The notes under the pieces are model-generated. The model did not search any database. It was not told the DNA's origin and saw nothing but the letters and a program-made list of their open reading frames with translations. Positions 1 through 6,687 of a stretch of 49,606 nt of DNA are shown here, in pieces (position 1 is the stretch's first letter; each line of letters opens with the position of its first letter). The position numbers and the translations under genes are program-made. Origin of the DNA: CG1-02-35-72 sp045046885 (GTDB lineage Bacteria; Bacteroidota; Bacteroidia; Flavobacteriales; Flavobacteriaceae); assembly GCA_045046885.1 (NCBI GenBank), contig JASFYX010000059.1, positions 1 through 49,606 of the forward strand, written 5' to 3'.

Positions 1-131
1 TCTACTCTGCGGTCTAGGTTAGTGTGGTGCTCTTGGCTAACTGCTACAAGTGCAACAACAGTCTTATCGACACTCTGGACTATATCACGAAGGGCATTCT
101 TTTTAAAAATACCTATTTCCGCTAGACGCAT
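1..131 (-). CDS. Possible N-terminal part of an unknown protein, cut by the window edge
   Basis: An open frame reads leftwards from an ATG at 131-129 and is still open at base 1, giving 43 residues that begin MRLAEIGIFKKNALRDIV. The segment looks amphipathic and protein-like, and bases 1-100 seem less AT-rich than the surroundings. I do not recognise a family. Against a real gene, its first codons coincide with a 24-base element (101-124) that recurs at 514-537 in front of a rightward promoter, so the ATG may be accidental. The plus strand is also open across 1-138. The sequence left of the window would settle it. Confidence 0.3.
   Translation of the reverse strand, partial: MRLAEIGIFKKNALRDIVQSVDKTVVALVAVSQEHHTNLDRRV
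101..124 (+). repeat. 24-base direct repeat, copy A (probable activator site)
   Basis: Bases 101-124 are identical to 514-537; the shared core reads aaatacctatttccgcta. In both copies exactly 23 bases separate the repeat from a TAnnTTTG element (148-155 here, 561-568 for copy B), and the intervening bases are unrelated. Conserved sequence plus conserved spacing to a promoter is what a transcription-factor site looks like. Copy A has GAC at 125-127 where copy B has a -33 TTG, so this promoter may depend more on an activator. The encoded LuxR-type regulator (1056-1721) is an obvious but untested candidate binder. Confidence 0.65.
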
Positions 132-147
132 TTTTTAAAAAATGACG

Positions 148-155
148 TATGTTTG
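148..155 (+). promoter_or_regulatory. Bacteroidota -7 element (TATGTTTG) downstream of repeat copy A
   Basis: TATGTTTG matches TAnnTTTG, the known Bacteroidota -7 consensus. No TTG lies at the expected -33 distance. The predicted transcript start is about 160-163. It points into 160-250, which has no ORF but ends in a hairpin. Confidence 0.5.
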
Positions 156-159
156 GATA

Positions 160-250
160 AGAATTAACACTATTACTTTAAATTGTTTCATGCATTGAAG
201 TAAGGGAGAAAGGTAACCCCCCTAATCTACTATCACCTTTCTCCTTTTAC
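160..250 (+). ncRNA. Candidate small RNA of about 90 nt
   Basis: This stretch lies between a -7 element preceded by repeat copy A and a long hairpin with a short T-run (202-248). The only nearby ATG (190-192) is followed at once by a stop, so it is not a peptide gene. The hairpin loop carries six consecutive C residues (217-222) within taacccccct, a 10-mer repeated at 1013-1022 in the leader of the response-regulator gene. An exposed C-run could pair with G-rich RNA, but no target was identified. It is an inference from promoter-terminator geometry; no RNA family was recognised. Confidence 0.35.
202..248 (+). terminator. Hairpin terminator of the candidate small RNA
   Basis: AAGGGAGAAAGGT (202-214) pairs with ACCTTTCTCCTTT (235-247): 13 pairs including one G-U, with a 20-base loop. 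A short T-run (245-248) follows and is partly inside the stem, so intrinsic termination may be incomplete. Confidence 0.5.
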
Positions 251-472
251 TGTATCTAGGCTTCACTAAACTTTAAAATTGTCCTTTATAAGCATACCAG
301 TTAGCTTTGGAACGGACTCTACAGGTATTTACACTAAAATCCTTACATTTTAGCAACTTATTTTTTTAAGGCATTTACGGGTGCTGTTTTTTGTCTTTTT
401 TATGCTTGAAAAGACTAAAATATTTATCAGTTTTGTCAAAAAGGAATGTTTTTAGAATTTGCAAAAAATGCA
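249..472. other. Gene-free stretch with one promoter-like element
   Basis: No convincing ORF is present on either strand. A good match to the Bacteroidota promoter lies at 279-309: TTG (279-281), 20 bases, then TAGCTTTG (302-309), pointing right. A small hairpin follows, with arms CTAAAAT (334-340) and ATTTTAG (347-353) around a 6-base loop; the run of T at 361-367 is too far from the stem for a classical terminator. What this promoter would transcribe is unclear, unless the transcript reads on into the peptide gene at 685. Confidence 0.35.
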
Positions 473-517
473 AAAACTAGCGGAATCGCTAGAAAAACTA
501 GCGATTCCGCTAGTTTT
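473..517. repeat. Nested perfect palindrome (20-bp arms, 5-base loop)
   Basis: aaaactagcggaatcgctag (473-492) is exactly complementary to ctagcgattccgctagtttt (498-517), with loop aaaaa. Each arm is itself a small inverted repeat, ctagcg-gaat-cgctag, so it can form one long cruciform or two short ones. The right arm contains tccgctag, which also occurs at the end of repeat copy A (119-126), and the palindrome overlaps repeat copy B by four bases. It could be a terminator for upstream transcription or a multi-site operator; A/T flanks fit the first, the shared motif fits the second. Confidence 0.6.
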
Positions 518-568
518 AAAAATACCTATTTCCGCTATTGATTTGATTTGGTTATTAGAATACTTTTG
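514..568 (+). promoter_or_regulatory. Repeat copy B plus promoter of the exported-peptide gene
   Basis: Bases 514-537 are the second exact copy of the 24-base element. Immediately after it comes TTG (538-540), then 20 bases, then TACTTTTG (561-568), matching the -33/-7 Bacteroidota promoter. The -7 element overlaps a 13-base palindrome ACTTTTGAAAAGT (562-574). The predicted start near 575 gives a leader of about 110 bases before the ATG at 685. Confidence 0.65.
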
Positions 569-684
569 AAAAGTAATTTATCAAAAGTTAGAAAATTACA
601 TTATTTTTTAGCTTTTAAAATATTTTTTAACAATTAGAAACAACAAAAATTATATAACAATTTAAACAATTAAAATCTATTATT

Positions 685-921
685 ATGAAAAAATTAGCAA
701 CAACATTATTCGGACTTTTTTTAGTAGCCACATCTTTTGCAAATGTTAAAGGACAAGAAGTAACTAAGACACAAAAATTTGACACAACAACTCAAATTAC
801 TCATAAAACCAATGCTACACTTAACCAAATTAATAAAGTAATGGCAATGCAAAAAACGGCCAAAGGTGGACCAGTATTAGTTGTAGAAGGCTGTGCTTCT
901 AAATGTCAAGACGATTTATAG
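685..921 (+). CDS. Small exported peptide with a C-terminal Cys pair; candidate signal or modified peptide
   Basis: The 78-residue product has a clear Sec signal peptide (residues 1-19, Lys-Lys then a hydrophobic run ending in a small-residue site). A polar Thr/Gln/Lys-rich middle (20-60) follows, then Lys-Gly-Gly (60-62), then a 16-residue tail PVLVVEGCASKCQDDL with cysteines at 70 and 74. It has its own promoter and terminator, and lies just before a response regulator and a histidine kinase with an extracytoplasmic TPR domain. I recognise no family. The layout (leader, Gly-Gly, short Cys-containing tail) resembles precursors of processed peptides, but no protease, transporter or modifying enzyme is adjacent. 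A disulfide-linked periplasmic peptide sensed by the kinase is one possibility; a plain secreted small protein is another. The ORF is well supported, the role is not. Confidence 0.8.
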   Translation: MKKLATTLFGLFLVATSFANVKGQEVTKTQKFDTTTQITHKTNATLNQINKVMAMQKTAKGGPVLVVEGCASKCQDDL

Positions 922-944
922 ACCTCTTTTGTATAAAAACAAAT

Positions 945-986
945 AAAAAAGTCCGAGGTTAGACATAACTTTTCGGATTTTTTTTA
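945..986 (+). terminator. Rho-independent terminator after the peptide gene
   Basis: Stem TCCGA (952-956) pairs with TCGGA (973-977), extended outward by one G-U pair and an A6/T6 run (945-950 with 979-984), and followed by T-rich sequence. It separates the peptide transcript from the response-regulator gene. Confidence 0.75.
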
Positions 987-1006
987 TCTTTACTAACAAA
1001 AATTAG

Positions 1007-1034
1007 AACAATTAACCCCCCTCTAAAAATTGTT
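1007..1034 (+). other. Hairpin with a C6 loop in the leader of the response-regulator gene
   Basis: AACAATT (1007-1013) pairs with AATTGTT (1028-1034). The 14-base loop contains CCCCCC (1016-1021). The 10-mer taacccccct at 1013-1022 is identical to 213-bp-scale leader sequence at 214-223, where it also sits at a hairpin loop. It ends 21 bases before the start codon at 1056, so it could affect translation or bind a protein. Confidence 0.4.
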
Positions 1035-1055
1035 TAGTTAAAAACCGTATATATA

Positions 1056-1721
1056 ATGGGTAGAAATTTTACAATAAAAGTGCATTTGGCAGATGATCAT
1101 CAAGTATTAATTGATGGTATAAAGGCCGTTATTAGTGGACAAGACGATATAGAAGTACTTGGCTTTTCACTAAATGGAGAAGAAGTTTTAAATTGGTATA
1201 AAACCAATTCCTCTGATGTTTTGGTTTTGGATATCAATATGCCTATAAAAGATGGTATTCAGGTTTTGCGCGAACTCCATTATATACCACACAAACCCAA
1301 AGTAATAGTATTGTCTAGTTACGACGATGCCAAGTTGGTTAAAGAAGTTTTAAAACTAGGTGTCTTGGGTTTTGTACCAAAAAAGTCGGCCGGAGAACAT
1401 ATAGTGCATGCTATAAGGACTGTTTTTGACGGAGAACAGTATTTTACATCAGAGGTTAAAGAAAAGATGATGCTTACCTTATTGGGAAAACCCGTTGAAG
1501 AACATATAGGGCAAGAAGGTATTTTAAAACATTCTTTAACGGCACGTGAATATGAGATATTAAAAATGATAGCCCAACAATATTCTACCAAAGAAATAGC
1601 CGACACCCTATTTGTAAGCGAAAGTACCATTGACACACACCGAAGGAATTTAATGCGTAAACTCAAGCTTAAAAATTCTGTAGGCCTGGCGCTATTTGCC
1701 TTAAAAAACGGCATAAGCTAG
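1056..1721 (+). CDS. NarL/FixJ-family response regulator (REC-LuxR HTH)
   Basis: The 221-residue protein is a DNA-binding response regulator. The receiver domain (about 7-125) has the acidic pair Asp13-Asp14, phospho-acceptor Asp59 in VLVLDINMP, the switch Ser87 region and conserved Lys109. The LuxR-type helix-turn-helix (about 158-220) shows the usual LTAREYEIL entry and a STKEIADTLFVSESTI recognition region. It starts after a terminator and a leader hairpin, and the kinase gene follows after 14 bases, so the two are co-transcribed and should be cognate. Its targets are unknown; the paired 24-base elements at 101-124 and 514-537 are natural candidates, which would make the locus self-regulating. 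Family assignment is secure; the target assignment is inference. Confidence 0.95.
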   Translation: MGRNFTIKVHLADDHQVLIDGIKAVISGQDDIEVLGFSLNGEEVLNWYKTNSSDVLVLDINMPIKDGIQVLRELHYIPHKPKVIVLSSYDDAKLVKEVLKLGVLGFVPKKSAGEHIVHAIRTVFDGEQYFTSEVKEKMMLTLLGKPVEEHIGQEGILKHSLTAREYEILKMIAQQYSTKEIADTLFVSESTIDTHRRNLMRKLKLKNSVGLALFALKNGIS

Positions 1722-1735
1722 AAGAATTTTATTTT

Positions 1736-3550
1736 ATGAATTATTTATTTAAAAGGCTTTTTTATTTAAAAAAGACGGCATTTTGCTTGTCTTTTGTAAT
1801 GCTATTGGTTTTTTATAATTCCTTATTAAACGCACAAACAAAAAATAGTGATAGTATAAAATCATTAAAGTATCAATTAGCCAAAGTGGACACATTAATT
1901 GAGCAAAAAGCATTTAAAGCAGCCAATTTATTATTGACTTTTCTTAAAAATTCTAAATCCAGCAAAAACAAAAACACACAATTAGAAATTGATTTTAGAG
2001 AAGCAGAGTTGTTATATGCATCCAAAAAACCAGAAGAATCACTAAATTTATTACTAAGAAATTTCGATAAGATTGAAGATAATCCAAAATTATATGAGCT
2101 TTATGCTAACCAATTGGGAAGGATGTTTTATGCGGCTAAAAATTACCCTAAAACTGTTGCCTATTATAAAATAGCTTTATTAAGTGCTACAAAATCAAAG
2201 AAAACTGAAGACATATTGCGTTACAATTTAAGTATTGGCCGCGCTTTTTATAAAAATAACCAATTAGATAGTGCAGTTGTCCACTATAAAAAAATAATAC
2301 AAAACCCTTTGACAAAAAAAACAAGCACCTATATTTCTAAAGCCTATAACAATTTATTGGTTATAGCTATAAAACAAAACAATTATGATAAGGCTAGTAA
2401 ATACAGTCAAGAATCAATTAAAATAAAAGAGCAGGACAAAGATACCTTGGGTATAAGTTATGCCTTGGTAAATTTGGGAAATATTTATTATGGCAGTAAA
2501 GATTTTAAAAAAGCAGAAAAGAGTTATTTAAAAGCTTATAATCTAGTTGAAAATGACTCGTCAAAAAGTGCCAAGAAGCTTAAACGAGATGCTTTGTACA
2601 ACGCCTCTTTTGCTTATCAAGAGATGGGTAATTATAAAAAAGCCTATGCGCTTTTATCACAATCTAAAGATTTAGCCGATAAGATTGTAAAAGAAGATCA
2701 AGCCGAAAACCTATCTGAGGTAGAAGCCAAGTACAATGTGGCACAGAAAGAAAAAGATATTGAAATTCAGAAAGCTAAAACTAGAAATACTCAAATTTTA
2801 CTATACAGTTCAGGAGTGTTTATTTTACTTTTAATATTTTCTGCTTTTGGTATTTACAAAAACTATCAATTAAAGCAAGAAAACAAACTAGAGGCTGTTT
2901 TAAATGAGTCGCAGGTTAAAATACTTAACGCTACTATAGACGCTAAAGAACAAGAGCGCAAAAGTATTGCCGCTATTTTACACGATAGCGTGAGCGCTTT
3001 ATTGTCTTCGGCAAATTTGCATTTACAAGCCAGTAAAGACCAACTAAAAGGTAAATCGCCTGTAGAAATTCAAAAAGCTCAGAATATTGTAAGCGAAGCC
3101 TCAGTTAAAATACGCGATTTATCTCACGATTTAATTTCGTCTGTACTTCTTAAATTCGGATTGGCTTTTGCTGTGCATGATTTGTGTCAGAAATATTCAA
3201 ATTCTAAAATCTTTATTCACAGTAAAGACAATAATATAACGCGTTATGATCAAGATTTTGAAATTAAAATTCACAGTATAATAGAAGAACTTATCAATAA
3301 TGTTTTAAAACACAGTAAAGCCAAAAATGCCAATGTTATTTTAATGCAGCGTGCCGATAAAAAATTAGTCGTTCAAATAATAGATGATGGTATTGGCTTT
3401 GATGTAAAAAAAGCAAAACTAAAAAATGGTTTAGGGTTAAGTCATATTGATGCACGTATTAAAATGCTTAAAGGGCGCTTTATTATTAATTCTGAAATAA
3501 ACGAAGGGTCAGATATTTCTATAATTGTACCAATAAAATTTAAAACTTAG
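1736..3550 (+). CDS. TPR-containing sensor histidine kinase (HisKA_3 type)
   Basis: The 604-residue kinase begins with a signal/anchor segment (about 12-33), then a long helical region (about 35-345) with TPR-like repeats such as residues containing NLGNIYYGSKDFKKAEKSYL. A transmembrane helix (about 352-374) and short coiled coil follow, then the dimerisation/phospho-acceptor helix ERKSIAAILHDSVS with His416. The ATPase domain (about 505-604) has the N box EELINNVLKHSKA, the Gly box IIDDGIGFD and NGLGLSHI. TPR modules bind peptides or proteins, and this one is predicted to face the periplasm. That makes the exported 78-residue peptide encoded 0.8 kb upstream a candidate ligand, though TPR kinases of this kind are common in Bacteroidota and mostly have unknown ligands. 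Confidence 0.93.
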   Translation: MNYLFKRLFYLKKTAFCLSFVMLLVFYNSLLNAQTKNSDSIKSLKYQLAKVDTLIEQKAFKAANLLLTFLKNSKSSKNKNTQLEIDFREAELLYASKKPEESLNLLLRNFDKIEDNPKLYELYANQLGRMFYAAKNYPKTVAYYKIALLSATKSKKTEDILRYNLSIGRAFYKNNQLDSAVVHYKKIIQNPLTKKTSTYISKAYNNLLVIAIKQNNYDKASKYSQESIKIKEQDKDTLGISYALVNLGNIYYGSKDFKKAEKSYLKAYNLVENDSSKSAKKLKRDALYNASFAYQEMGNYKKAYALLSQSKDLADKIVKEDQAENLSEVEAKYNVAQKEKDIEIQKAKTRNTQILLYSSGVFILLLIFSAFGIYKNYQLKQENKLEAVLNESQVKILNATIDAKEQERKSIAAILHDSVSALLSSANLHLQASKDQLKGKSPVEIQKAQNIVSEASVKIRDLSHDLISSVLLKFGLAFAVHDLCQKYSNSKIFIHSKDNNITRYDQDFEIKIHSIIEELINNVLKHSKAKNANVILMQRADKKLVVQIIDDGIGFDVKKAKLKNGLGLSHIDARIKMLKGRFIINSEINEGSDISIIVPIKFKT

Positions 3551-3555
3551 GTTTA

Positions 3556-3573
3556 AAAAAACATGAGTTTTTT
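3556..3573. terminator. Small bidirectional hairpin between convergent genes
   Basis: AAAAAAC (3556-3562) pairs with GTTTTTT (3567-3573) around ATGA, placed between the kinase stop codon and the stop codon of the opposite-strand phosphoesterase. The stem is nearly all A-T, so it is a weak terminator at best. Confidence 0.4.
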
Positions 3574-4069
3574 AGCCACGTTTTCCCAATTCAATAACTT
3601 CTAGATTTAATATTTCTTTATTGTTTATTTCAAAACGCAACATTGTTCTTACGTGATGATAACCTTCTATGCCAACCGCCCCAGGATTTAAATGTAAAAA
3701 CCCTAGTTTTTTATCGTACATAACACGTAAAATATGAGAGTGTCCTGTAATAAATAAATTAGGAGGATATCTTGTTACAATAGGCTTGATGCTTTTGGTA
3801 TATCTGCCTGGGTATCCCCCAATATGCGTCATTAAAACCCTTACTTTTTCGCAAGAAAAACGCTTTTTAAGGGGGAATTCACTTCTTATATCTTGCCCGT
3901 CAATGTTGCCATAAACGGCTTTAAAACGTTTAAGTTCTCTTAATTTGTCTACAACTTTTATAGAGCCAATATCGCCTGCGTGCCAAACTTCATCAGCTTG
4001 ATCAACATATTTAAGGATAGCTTTGTCTAAATAGCCATGCGTATCAGACATTAATAATATCTTTTTCAT
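3572..4069 (-). CDS. YfcE/MJ0936-family metallophosphoesterase
   Basis: The 165-residue protein is a small calcineurin-like phosphodiesterase. Metal-binding motifs appear in order: DTH at 9-11, GD in WHAGDIG, GNID, a THIGGYPG segment and GHSH near residue 110. Length fits the compact YfcE/MJ0936 group, which hydrolyses phosphodiesters; the natural substrate is not known from sequence. It converges on the histidine kinase and diverges from truA. Cytoplasmic, no signal peptide. Confidence 0.9.
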   Translation of the reverse strand: MKKILLMSDTHGYLDKAILKYVDQADEVWHAGDIGSIKVVDKLRELKRFKAVYGNIDGQDIRSEFPLKKRFSCEKVRVLMTHIGGYPGRYTKSIKPIVTRYPPNLFITGHSHILRVMYDKKLGFLHLNPGAVGIEGYHHVRTMLRFEINNKEILNLEVIELGKRG

Positions 4070-4111
4070 TTATTAGGAATTTGAGGGGCTTAAAAATAAA
4101 AAATACTCTTG

Positions 4112-4119
4112 TATCTTTG
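4112..4119 (+). promoter_or_regulatory. -7 element (TATCTTTG) for truA
   Basis: TATCTTTG matches TAnnTTTG. The transcript should start near 4125, which places the TTG at 4109 upstream of the start site and supports the TTG at 4139 as the translation start. No good -33 TTG was found. Confidence 0.55.
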
Positions 4120-4138
4120 CCCGATAAAACATTTTTTT

Positions 4139-4885
4139 TTGAGGTATTTTATAAGTTTAGCCTACAAAGGCACCGATTTTCATGGATGGCAATTGCAACC
4201 CAATGCATTAAGTGTTCAGCAAGTTCTTCAAGAAGCGTTACAAACCATGTTACGACTTCCTATTTCAATTGTTGGCGCGGGTAGAACTGATGCTGGTGTT
4301 CATGCCTCTCAATTTTTTGCCCATTTTGATTTTGAAAACGAGATTGATGCAAAAGAATTGGTTTTGAAAATGAATGCTTTTTTACCTGACACTGTTGTTG
4401 TTTACACTATTTTTAAAGCAACAAACGACGCTCATGCTAGATTTGACGCCAAAAGTCGTTCATACGAATACCGTATTTTTTTAGGAAGAAATCCGTTTTT
4501 AAACGATACAGCTTGGCAGATACACAATCAGAAAATAAATGTAGCTGCAATGAACGAGGCTGCCAAATATTTGTTAGCATATAAAGATTTTAAGTGTTTT
4601 TCTAAAACAAAAACAGATGTTAAAACGTATCTCTGCGATGTGACAGAAGCTTATTGGAAACAAGAAGGCAACAATCTTACATTTTATATAACCGCCAATA
4701 GGTTTTTACGCAATATGGTGCGTGCCATTGTAGGAACTTTAATAGATATTGGTTTAGAAAAAAATACCCCACAATCTATTAAAGACGTCATTGAAAGCCG
4801 CAATCGTAAAAAGGCTGGCTTTTCTGTCCCTGCTAAAGGTCTTTTTTTAACAGAAATTACTTATCCAAACGACATATTTATGTAA
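4139..4885 (+). CDS. truA: tRNA pseudouridine synthase A, with a TTG start
   Basis: TruA isomerises uridines 38-40 in the tRNA anticodon stem-loop. From the TTG at 4139 the protein starts MRYFISLAYKGTDFHGWQ, the usual TruA beginning, and is 248 residues, a normal length. The catalytic Asp51 lies in GAGRTDAGVHA; a second typical block is RFLRNMVRAIVGTLI. A longer frame opens at a TTG at 4109, but a -7 promoter element overlaps that region, so the later start is preferred. The ABC exporter gene follows after 14 bases and is probably co-transcribed. Confidence 0.93.
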   Translation: MRYFISLAYKGTDFHGWQLQPNALSVQQVLQEALQTMLRLPISIVGAGRTDAGVHASQFFAHFDFENEIDAKELVLKMNAFLPDTVVVYTIFKATNDAHARFDAKSRSYEYRIFLGRNPFLNDTAWQIHNQKINVAAMNEAAKYLLAYKDFKCFSKTKTDVKTYLCDVTEAYWKQEGNNLTFYITANRFLRNMVRAIVGTLIDIGLEKNTPQSIKDVIESRNRKKAGFSVPAKGLFLTEITYPNDIFM

Positions 4886-4899
4886 TTTTACACACTTCT

Positions 4900-6684
4900 A
4901 TGTCAAAAGAAAATACTACAACAACCAAAAAAGTAACAGGGAAAGCCTTTGATGCCAAGCTTTTTTTTAGACTCATGCAGTTTGTGAAGATCTATAAGAT
5001 TCAATTTGCAGTCGCTACTTTTTCTACAATTACTTTGGCTTTAGTAGCTGTTGTAAGACCTTGGTTATTACAACAAATAGTAGATAATTATATAACAAAT
5101 AAGAATGCGCCACAGCTTTTAAAATACATTGTATTTATGTTTGTGGCATTGTTTTCTGAGGTGCTTTTACAATTTCTGTTTATCTATTTTGCTAATTGGT
5201 TAGGACAACACATTATTAAAGATTTACGTATTAAAATTTATAAGCATTTGCTGAGTTTTAAGATGAAATATTTTACAACTTCGCCTGTAGGTAAATTGGT
5301 GACACGCGTTGTAAGCGATATTGAAACAATTGCCAGTGTTTTTGGACAGGGTTTATTTATGATATTAAGCGATTTGTTAAAAATGTTAGGTGTCATAATT
5401 ATGATGTTTTATATGAACTGGCAACTGGCATTGATAGCTTCAGCTGTTTTACCAATTATTGTCTATGCAACTAAAGTTTTCCAAATTAAAATAAAAGAAA
5501 CTTTTCAAGATGTCCGTAATCAGATAGCAAATCTAAACAGTTTTGTGCAGGAACGTGTAACAGGAATGAAGATTGTACAATTGTTTACCAGAGAGGATAT
5601 TGAATTTGAAAAATTTAAAGTAATAAACGATAAACATAAAAAAGCTCATGTAAAAACAGTTTGGTATTTCTCTATTTTCTTTCCAATTGTAGAGATATTA
5701 ACGTCAATAACTTTAGGCTTTATAGTATATTATGGCGGTATAAAAGTCGCTACAAATAATAGTGTAAGTATAGGGGATATTACGGCATTTATAATGATGA
5801 GTCAGATGTTGTTTAGACCTTTACGTCAAATAGCCGATAAGTTTAATACGCTGCAAATGGGGATGGTAGCTGCCGATAGGGTGTTTAAAATTCTTGATGA
5901 AAACGAAAGTGAAATTGACGAAGGTGCTTTTACAGCCCCACATATTAAAGGTACTATTTCTTTTAAAAACGTCACCTTTAGTTACATAAAAGATGAGCCC
6001 GTTTTAAAAGGGATTTCTTTTGATGTAAATCAAGGCGAAACGGTGGCCATTGTCGGCGCTACTGGTGCCGGAAAATCGACAATTATAAATTTACTCAACC
6101 GTTTTTATAGTATTGATAGTGGTACTATTTTAATTGATGGGGTTGATATTTCTGATTATAAACTCACCGTTTTACGCAATAATATTGCCGTTGTTTTACA
6201 GGATGTGTTTTTGTTTGCCGATACCATTTACAACAATATTATTTTAACAAACACCAATATTAGCAGGGAAGAAGTGTCAGAAGCTGCTGAGAAAATTGGT
6301 GTGAAGAGTTTTATTGATTCTTTACCTGGCGGATTTGACTATAACGTAAAAGAGCGTGGTGCGATGTTATCATCCGGTCAACGCCAACTCATTGCTTTTT
6401 TAAGAGCGTATGTTACAAAACCAAGTATTTTGATTTTAGATGAAGCCACCTCGTCAATTGATTCACATTCTGAAAAACTCATTCAAAAAGCCACTAATAA
6501 AATCACGCAAGGGCGTACTTCTATTATTATTGCACATCGTTTGGCAACGGTTAAAAAAGCCGATAAAATTATTGTACTCGATAAAGGAAAGATCGTAGAG
6601 CAAGGCACACATAAAGAGCTCCTAGCCAAACAAGGCTTTTATGCCAATCTTTACGAAATACAATTTGTAAAAGCTACAGGGTAA
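4900..6684 (+). CDS. ABC exporter, fused membrane and ATPase domains (MsbA/MdlB type)
   Basis: This 594-residue half-transporter has six predicted membrane helices (about 25-330), with the intracellular-loop motif VRNQIANLNSFVQERVTGM typical of exporters. The nucleotide-binding domain contains Walker A GATGAGKST (386-394), the signature LSSGQRQ (about 489-495), Walker B ILILDEATSSID (about 508-520) and the His switch IIAHRL. It should act as a homodimer exporting a hydrophobic compound such as a lipid or drug; sequence alone does not fix the substrate. It lies directly after truA and converges on cdaA with only 3 bases between stop codons. Confidence 0.93.
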   Translation: MSKENTTTTKKVTGKAFDAKLFFRLMQFVKIYKIQFAVATFSTITLALVAVVRPWLLQQIVDNYITNKNAPQLLKYIVFMFVALFSEVLLQFLFIYFANWLGQHIIKDLRIKIYKHLLSFKMKYFTTSPVGKLVTRVVSDIETIASVFGQGLFMILSDLLKMLGVIIMMFYMNWQLALIASAVLPIIVYATKVFQIKIKETFQDVRNQIANLNSFVQERVTGMKIVQLFTREDIEFEKFKVINDKHKKAHVKTVWYFSIFFPIVEILTSITLGFIVYYGGIKVATNNSVSIGDITAFIMMSQMLFRPLRQIADKFNTLQMGMVAADRVFKILDENESEIDEGAFTAPHIKGTISFKNVTFSYIKDEPVLKGISFDVNQGETVAIVGATGAGKSTIINLLNRFYSIDSGTILIDGVDISDYKLTVLRNNIAVVLQDVFLFADTIYNNIILTNTNISREEVSEAAEKIGVKSFIDSLPGGFDYNVKERGAMLSSGQRQLIAFLRAYVTKPSILILDEATSSIDSHSEKLIQKATNKITQGRTSIIIAHRLATVKKADKIIVLDKGKIVEQGTHKELLAKQGFYANLYEIQFVKATG

Positions 6685-6687
6685 TAA

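Noticed and set aside
334..367. Possible terminator (CTAAAAT/ATTTTAG hairpin followed by seven T)
   Set aside because: The T-run begins seven bases after an A-T-rich stem, so it does not have terminator geometry.
1319..1714. Long minus-strand ORF inside the response-regulator gene
   Set aside because: It lies wholly opposite a clear REC-LuxR coding sequence and shows no domain of its own.
4109..4138. Longer N-terminus for TruA from the TTG at 4109
   Set aside because: The added residues do not resemble TruA, and the -7 element at 4112-4119 would lie inside the coding region.
4081..4284. TTG-started ORF overlapping the beginning of truA
   Set aside because: Frame-shadow of truA; its translation has no recognisable family, and a promoter element overlaps its start.
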